DNA of 11,742 nucleotides from Pseudomonadota bacterium (GTDB taxonomy: Bacteria > Pseudomonadota > Alphaproteobacteria > Rhizobiales > Xanthobacteraceae), in assembly GCA_023386885.1 (NCBI GenBank), contig JAEWIX010000086.1:1-11742 (forward strand), read 5' to 3'. The notes under the pieces were generated by a model. That model ran no database searches and was not told the DNA's origin. It was given only the letters and a program-made list of their open reading frames with translations. Both the position numbers and the translations under genes were made by a program. This document shows positions 8,581-11,742 of this stretch, one piece after another. The stretch's first letter is position 1. Each line of letters opens with the position of its first letter.

Positions 8581-9780
8581 TCATGCCACTTTTCGCATCC
8601 GAGGCTGGCCGTCTCCGTTGACGGGTTGTGGATCGAGCCCGAACAGGTGCTGGGCCTGTTGCAGCTTTCCTTGCGTCAAACGCGTCAGGAAGCGGGCCCA
8701 CCGCGCCGCGCGCCACGGCAGGTGGTTGTCGATCGACATCGACCGCAGGCGATAGGCTTTCGCAGTCGAAGCGGCGTCGCAGGCGAGCTTGACGGGATCG
8801 TCGTAGAACGCCGCGATCTTGTCCGCACCCATGCCTTCGCTCGTCAGCCAGTTGGGAATATGGACGTTGCACAGCCGCTCGGCGTCGGTGAACACCTTGT
8901 CGGTACCAGTGCCGGCGGCCGGGCAGGAGGTTGCGAACGCGTCGCCGGCGAGAACCACGCCGTGCTGACGGTAGCCGTGCGTAACGTAAAGATCGGCCGG
9001 GCGGATCTTCACCGGCCCGTTGATCCTGAAGGCGCCGGTGATCCTGCGCAGGCGCGGCATCAGGGCGGACAACGCGGCTTCCGGCTGATGGCGCATCTCG
9101 TGCAGCCACGGATCGTTCATGCCGCGATAGACCATCAGGTTGGCGCGCATCGCGTCGCCGATCGGAAACAGCGTCAGATAGGCGACGCGGTCGCTCGAGC
9201 GTTCGGGGTAATAGGTCAGCGCGGGAAAATCGAAAGCAGCACGGTCGATGGGCGCCATGTCGAAGCCGAGCGTGATCGAATGACACTCGCTGATGACGCG
9301 ACGCTCCAGACCGAGCATGTGACGCAGGCCGATGTTGAGGCCGGTCGCCATCACGATGAGCCGCGCCGAAATCTGTTCGCCGTCGGCAAGTGTAAGGGTT
9401 TGCCGTTCCGCGCTGGTGACGACCGACGTCACCTTGGAAATGATGAGTTCGATCCCGGGCGGTATCTCGTCGCGAAAGGTGTTGACCAGCGTGTCGTACA
9501 GGATGCCGTGCTGGTCGCTCGGTCGCTTCTGCAGCAGATAGCCGAACCGCGCGATCCACACCTCGCGGTCATGGGTCGCGATGCGCAGCGCGGCTTCGGC
9601 GAGCCCGGTGCGGCGCAGAATGGCCAGTTGATCGGCATTGAATTTCTCGCACCGCAGTTCGGCCGGATAGCGCGGATGTGGATCGATGAGAATGGCATCG
9701 ATGCCGGCGCGCCCCAACTGAGCAGCGATGATCGACCCGGCGAGTCCCCCGCCGACAATGGCAACGTCCGTGTACCGCAT
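8581..9780 (-). CDS. FAD-dependent oxidoreductase, PHBH/UbiH-like monooxygenase type
   Basis: 399 residues with the outline of a class A flavoprotein monooxygenase. The N-terminal FAD motif is VAIVGGGLAGS (G10, G12, G15), the acidic residue ending the second strand is D33, and the second FAD motif VVLAGDAFATSCPAAGTGTD has G279-D280. Members use NAD(P)H and O2 to hydroxylate aromatic or isoprenoid-type substrates; related reductases and halogenases share the fold, so the exact reaction is open. The open frame continues 48 codons further upstream, but the Rossmann strand starts at residue 5 of the chosen start and AAGAGA lies 7 bases before it, so I set the start at 9780. There is no signal peptide or membrane anchor. 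It converges on the ABC gene (34 bases between stops) and diverges from the acetyltransferase gene, so it may share a control region with the latter. The fold is secure, the substrate unknown. Confidence 0.87.
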   Translation of the reverse strand: MRYTDVAIVGGGLAGSIIAAQLGRAGIDAILIDPHPRYPAELRCEKFNADQLAILRRTGLAEAALRIATHDREVWIARFGYLLQKRPSDQHGILYDTLVNTFRDEIPPGIELIISKVTSVVTSAERQTLTLADGEQISARLIVMATGLNIGLRHMLGLERRVISECHSITLGFDMAPIDRAAFDFPALTYYPERSSDRVAYLTLFPIGDAMRANLMVYRGMNDPWLHEMRHQPEAALSALMPRLRRITGAFRINGPVKIRPADLYVTHGYRQHGVVLAGDAFATSCPAAGTGTDKVFTDAERLCNVHIPNWLTSEGMGADKIAAFYDDPVKLACDAASTAKAYRLRSMSIDNHLPWRAARWARFLTRLTQGKLQQAQHLFGLDPQPVNGDGQPRMRKVA

Positions 9781-9787
9781 CGATCTG

Positions 9788-9793
9788 TCTCTT
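9788..9793 (-). promoter_or_regulatory. Ribosome-binding site supporting the 9780 start of the monooxygenase gene
   Basis: On the minus strand AAGAGA ends 7 bases before the ATG at 9780. This supports the short start rather than the upstream in-frame ATG at 9924, whose extra 48 residues would precede the FAD-binding strand and look non-coding. Confidence 0.5.
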
Positions 9794-9798
9794 GCGAA

Positions 9799-9842
9799 GC
9801 GCTCAGCTTTGCGCCTGAAAGCCAAATAAAAGCTGAATGCGC
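9799..9842. repeat. Imperfect inverted repeat in the divergent intergenic region
   Basis: CAGCTTT (9804-9810) and AAAGCTG (9829-9835) are perfect inverted arms 18 bases apart. Outer GCGC arms (9799-9802 and 9839-9842) extend the symmetry with a small bulge. It lies 20-60 bases upstream of the minus-strand monooxygenase start, a normal place for an operator or a 5'-leader hairpin. The symmetry is seen; a regulatory role is inferred. Confidence 0.35.
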
Positions 9843-10011
9843 ACGGCGCTTCAGCCGCGTTTGACTTAACTGAAATGCAATGCGGCCCGATATATGACGC
9901 ATGGGTGGCGCAGCGCGTCGACACAGACTTCGCGGCCGTTCGCGCATCGGACGACCGAGGCGGGAATCGCCGCCGTTGGATGCATCCACGTGAGAGCCGG
10001 GATTCCTGTCG

Positions 10012-11151
10012 ATGGTTTCAGTAAGCATTTGTTCACCAAACAGCGACATCGCGGCGGCGTGGGCCGACCTTGCGAGCCGGGCCTCGTCGAATGTGTTCAT
10101 GGAGCCTGCCGCGTTGCGCGTGGCGGAGACGAGCGGCTTTGCCGATATCCGCATGTTGCTGGCCTGGGACGATACGGTCGCGCCGCGCCGGTTGGTCGGG
10201 CTGTGGGCGTTGCAGGTCAAGCGGATCGCGTCGTTCTGGCCGGCAGTGCTGGATGCGCGGCCTTACAACTACGCCTTCCTGTCGAGCCCGGTGATCGATC
10301 CCGCTTGCGTGGACGACGTGATGCCGGCGATGCTCGCCGCCATTCAGCACGATCCTGAATTGCCCAAGGTGCTGCATCTGCATTCGTTCGCGCAGGAGAC
10401 GGCATGTTATGCAGCGCTCCAGCGCGAACTGATCCGGCAGGGCGGCGCGCAGCGGATGCTGGCCGAAAACAACCGGCCTTTTGCGACGCGTGAGGACGGC
10501 ATCAAAAAAAGCGGCTCGACCCGGAAGAAGCTGCGGCAGGACTGGAACAGGCTGTCGGGGCAGGGCCTCGTCGAGGTGATCAACGACCGGACGGCGGCGC
10601 GCGTGACGGAAGCCTTCGAGATATTCCTCAAGCTCGAGCAGGCGAGCTGGAAGGGCGCGCGGGGCACTGCGTTGTTATGCAACGAGGCCGATGCCGCCTT
10701 TGTCCGCAAGCTGGTGGCGACGCTATCCCTCGAAGGCCGCGCATCGGTGGCGCTGTTGTGCGTCGACGGCAAGGCGGTCGCCGCGCAGGTCCTTATGTAT
10801 AGCGGCGGGACGGCCTACACCTGGAAGACCGCGTTCGATGCCAACTATGCGCGTTACTCGCCGGGGATGCTGCTGGTGGACAAGATCACCGAGCAACTGT
10901 TCGCCGATCCCGATATCGAGGCCATCGATTCCTGCTCTTACGAAGACGGCTTCATGGCCAAGCTCTGGACCGGCCGCCGCAAGATGGTGGAAATGCTGGT
11001 GCATATCGGCCCCGGCACGTCGGCGGCCTTCGCGCTGGAGCAGGCGCGGCTGCTCGGTTATCACGAGGCGAAGCGGATCCGGAATCAGTGGCGGGCACGT
11101 CGCGCCGCCGCGCCGCAGTCTGCCAAGGCGCCACTAGCGCAGGCGTCTTAG
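10012..11151 (+). CDS. GNAT acetyltransferase of the CelD/BcsL (Acetyltransf_6) family
   Basis: 379 residues. The second half matches the Acetyltransf_6 type of GNAT fold: a basic helix at ~164-176 (IKKSGSTRKKLRQ), LKLEQASWKGARG with W213-K214-G215, a strand pair around VALLCVDGKAVAAQVLMY, and the hallmark YTWKTAFDANYARYSPG at 269-285 followed by an amphipathic helix. The N-terminal half (VFMEPAALRVAE, LVGLWALQV) is also typical of CelD-like proteins. Members probably transfer acyl groups from acyl-CoA and are often found near polysaccharide or envelope genes; the acceptor here is unknown. There is no signal peptide or membrane segment. ATG 10012 is the chosen start despite a weak ribosome-binding site; the next in-frame ATG (10099) would cut into the conserved N-terminus. 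The gene is divergent from the monooxygenase gene, and its stop is one base from that of the next minus-strand gene. Confidence 0.88.
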   Translation: MVSVSICSPNSDIAAAWADLASRASSNVFMEPAALRVAETSGFADIRMLLAWDDTVAPRRLVGLWALQVKRIASFWPAVLDARPYNYAFLSSPVIDPACVDDVMPAMLAAIQHDPELPKVLHLHSFAQETACYAALQRELIRQGGAQRMLAENNRPFATREDGIKKSGSTRKKLRQDWNRLSGQGLVEVINDRTAARVTEAFEIFLKLEQASWKGARGTALLCNEADAAFVRKLVATLSLEGRASVALLCVDGKAVAAQVLMYSGGTAYTWKTAFDANYARYSPGMLLVDKITEQLFADPDIEAIDSCSYEDGFMAKLWTGRRKMVEMLVHIGPGTSAAFALEQARLLGYHEAKRIRNQWRARRAAAPQSAKAPLAQAS

Positions 11152-11152
11152 G

Positions 11153-11395
11153 CTAACGCTTGCTGCGTCTCGTGCTGATGAGCGACCAGACAATGAGCAT
11201 CGCAAGAAACAGAACGACGCCTCCGATGGGCATCACGTAAATCGCCGCGACGAGCTGACAGGTTCCGTCCTGACAGGTGCCGAGCGCACCGGCCTTGGCG
11301 AGGATCAGACCTGCGGCCAATGCGACCGCCAGGCAAACAGCGAGCAGTGAGGCGATCAGAACGACGCGGAGCAGGGACCGGAGCAGCCAATTCAT
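11153..11395 (-). CDS. Small two-helix membrane protein, function unknown
   Basis: 80 residues that I do not recognise. It has two hydrophobic segments, about residues 10-32 (VVLIASLLAVCLAVALAAGLIL) and 48-71 (VAAIYVMPIGGVVLFLAMLIVW). Arg-rich ends (LLRSLLR at the start, STRRSKR at the end) imply both termini are cytoplasmic, leaving a short external loop GTCQDGTCQ with two cysteines (CX4C) that could form a disulfide. The open frame extends upstream to 11602, but those 69 residues are Arg/Ser/Ala-rich and overlap a hairpin-bearing, apparently non-coding stretch, so ATG 11395 is preferred; its ribosome-binding site is poor. Clean membrane topology and the tight convergent fit with the acetyltransferase gene make it likely to be real. 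Confidence 0.6.
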   Translation of the reverse strand: MNWLLRSLLRVVLIASLLAVCLAVALAAGLILAKAGALGTCQDGTCQLVAAIYVMPIGGVVLFLAMLIVWSLISTRRSKR

Positions 11396-11559
11396 CCGCG
11401 CATGGTCAGATGCAAAAGCGGCCTCAACAAGATCGCCCGGAAACCGGCCTGCGATGTCAAACAGCGCGCGAAGCTGAGAGCGGATACGGCTTCGCGATCT
11501 CGCGGCGGGTGCGCCCGAGGTTTGCGGGAAACGCTTGGCCCCCTCCGAGAAGAGGGCGC

Positions 11560-11662
11560 GCGGAACGCCGGACGCATGGTGCGTCCGCAGCCTCATGCGC
11601 AAAGTGTAGAAAGCGCACGAGTGTAGTCACCACGAAAGCACCGGATACATCCGGCGTTCCGC
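11560..11662. repeat. 13-bp perfect inverted repeat spanning ~100 bases
   Basis: GCGGAACGCCGGA (11560-11572) is the exact reverse complement of TCCGGCGTTCCGC (11650-11662). After one mismatch, three more outer bases pair. The arms are 77 bases apart. The inner part of the left arm overlaps the 11569-11587 hairpin, so the two structures would exclude each other. This could be the fold of a dispersed repeat unit or a structured RNA. The arms are seen; the role is unknown. Confidence 0.7.
11569..11587. repeat. Tight 8-bp hairpin
   Basis: CGGACGCA (11569-11576) and TGCGTCCG (11580-11587) form a perfect stem around TGG. No T-tract follows on either strand, so it is not a classical terminator. It lies inside the possible dispersed repeat. 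Confidence 0.65.
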
Positions 11663-11742
11663 ACGCGGTGGTTTTATCGGCTTGCTTCGTGCTCTCCCCG
11701 GCAACGGTCGAAACCTGACGCCGTCGTCTCCGCGGTACTTTC

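Larger units (their letters stand above)
11396..11742. repeat. Non-coding stretch, possible dispersed Bradyrhizobium-group intergenic repeat
   Basis: I see no gene with convincing coding character here. Short overlapping frames on both strands give Arg/Ser/Pro-rich peptides. From memory, peptides of the type SGVPHAV and TSVVTT from this sequence resemble ones often mis-annotated from repeated intergenic sequence in Bradyrhizobium-group genomes; I could not check this. The stretch contains a tight hairpin and a longer inverted repeat, listed separately. It runs off the window edge. Confidence 0.45.

Noticed and set aside
8626..9864. 412-codon plus-strand open frame opposite the monooxygenase gene
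   Set aside because: It is antisense to a frame with both FAD motifs, lacks recognisable domains, and spans the start region of the real gene.
9861..9896. TTGACT followed by TATATG as a promoter for the acetyltransferase gene
   Set aside because: The spacing is 24 bases, too long for a sigma70 promoter, and no alternative -35 fits the TATATG.
9781..9924. N-terminal extension of the monooxygenase to the upstream ATG
   Set aside because: The extra 48 residues have no family counterpart, and the FAD-binding strand normally begins within the first residues. The ATG at 9780 has its own ribosome-binding site.
11396..11602. N-terminal extension of the small membrane protein to the ATG at 11602
   Set aside because: The 69 added residues are Arg/Ser/Ala-rich and come from the hairpin-bearing non-coding stretch, so they are probably not translated.
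1..11742. CRISPR array, tRNA, rRNA or transposase
   Set aside because: I found no regularly spaced repeats, tRNA cloverleaf with anticodon arm, rRNA sequence or transposase motif on either strand.

Overview
The window looks like chromosomal DNA from an alphaproteobacterium, most likely the Bradyrhizobium / Rhodopseudomonas / Nitrobacter / Afipia group. It is GC-rich with strong G/C third-position bias. The truncated gene at the left is a textbook alphaproteobacterial RpoC, and the right-hand non-coding stretch resembles intergenic repeats I remember from Bradyrhizobium-group genomes. The genus is an inference; I could not run a search.

Layout. (1) 1-2748 is the C-terminal two thirds of rpoC (RNA polymerase beta'), ending at a very clear intrinsic terminator (2773-2802). 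(2) 3024-4130 is a LuxR-type regulator with a C-terminal HTH and an unassigned sensor-like N-terminus. (3) After a 305-base non-coding gap come two same-strand genes 40 bases apart. The first (4436-6484) fuses an amine-oxidase-like flavoprotein to a SAM-methyltransferase-like domain. The second (6525-8546) is a full exporter-type ABC transporter with extremely acidic stretches at both ends. (4) On the minus strand, convergent with the ABC gene, is an FAD-dependent monooxygenase-type oxidoreductase (8581-9780). (5) Divergent from it across a 231-base region is a CelD/BcsL-like GNAT acetyltransferase (10012-11151). (6) A small two-helix membrane protein (11153-11395, minus) follows, its stop codon one base from that of the acetyltransferase. 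(7) 11396-11742 holds no convincing gene but has hairpins and a 13-bp inverted repeat.

How the genes may work together. In many alphaproteobacteria rpoC is followed closely by rpsL-rpsG-fusA-tuf. Here at least six unrelated genes follow instead. The mix (oxidoreductase plus methyltransferase, flavin monooxygenase, acyltransferase, exporter-type ABC protein, and a regulator at the head) is what one would expect of a small locus that makes or tailors a metabolite or envelope component and moves it across the inner membrane. No core scaffold-building enzyme (PKS, NRPS, terpene synthase, glycosyltransferase) is visible. The pathway idea is therefore a hypothesis, and the substrate is unknown.
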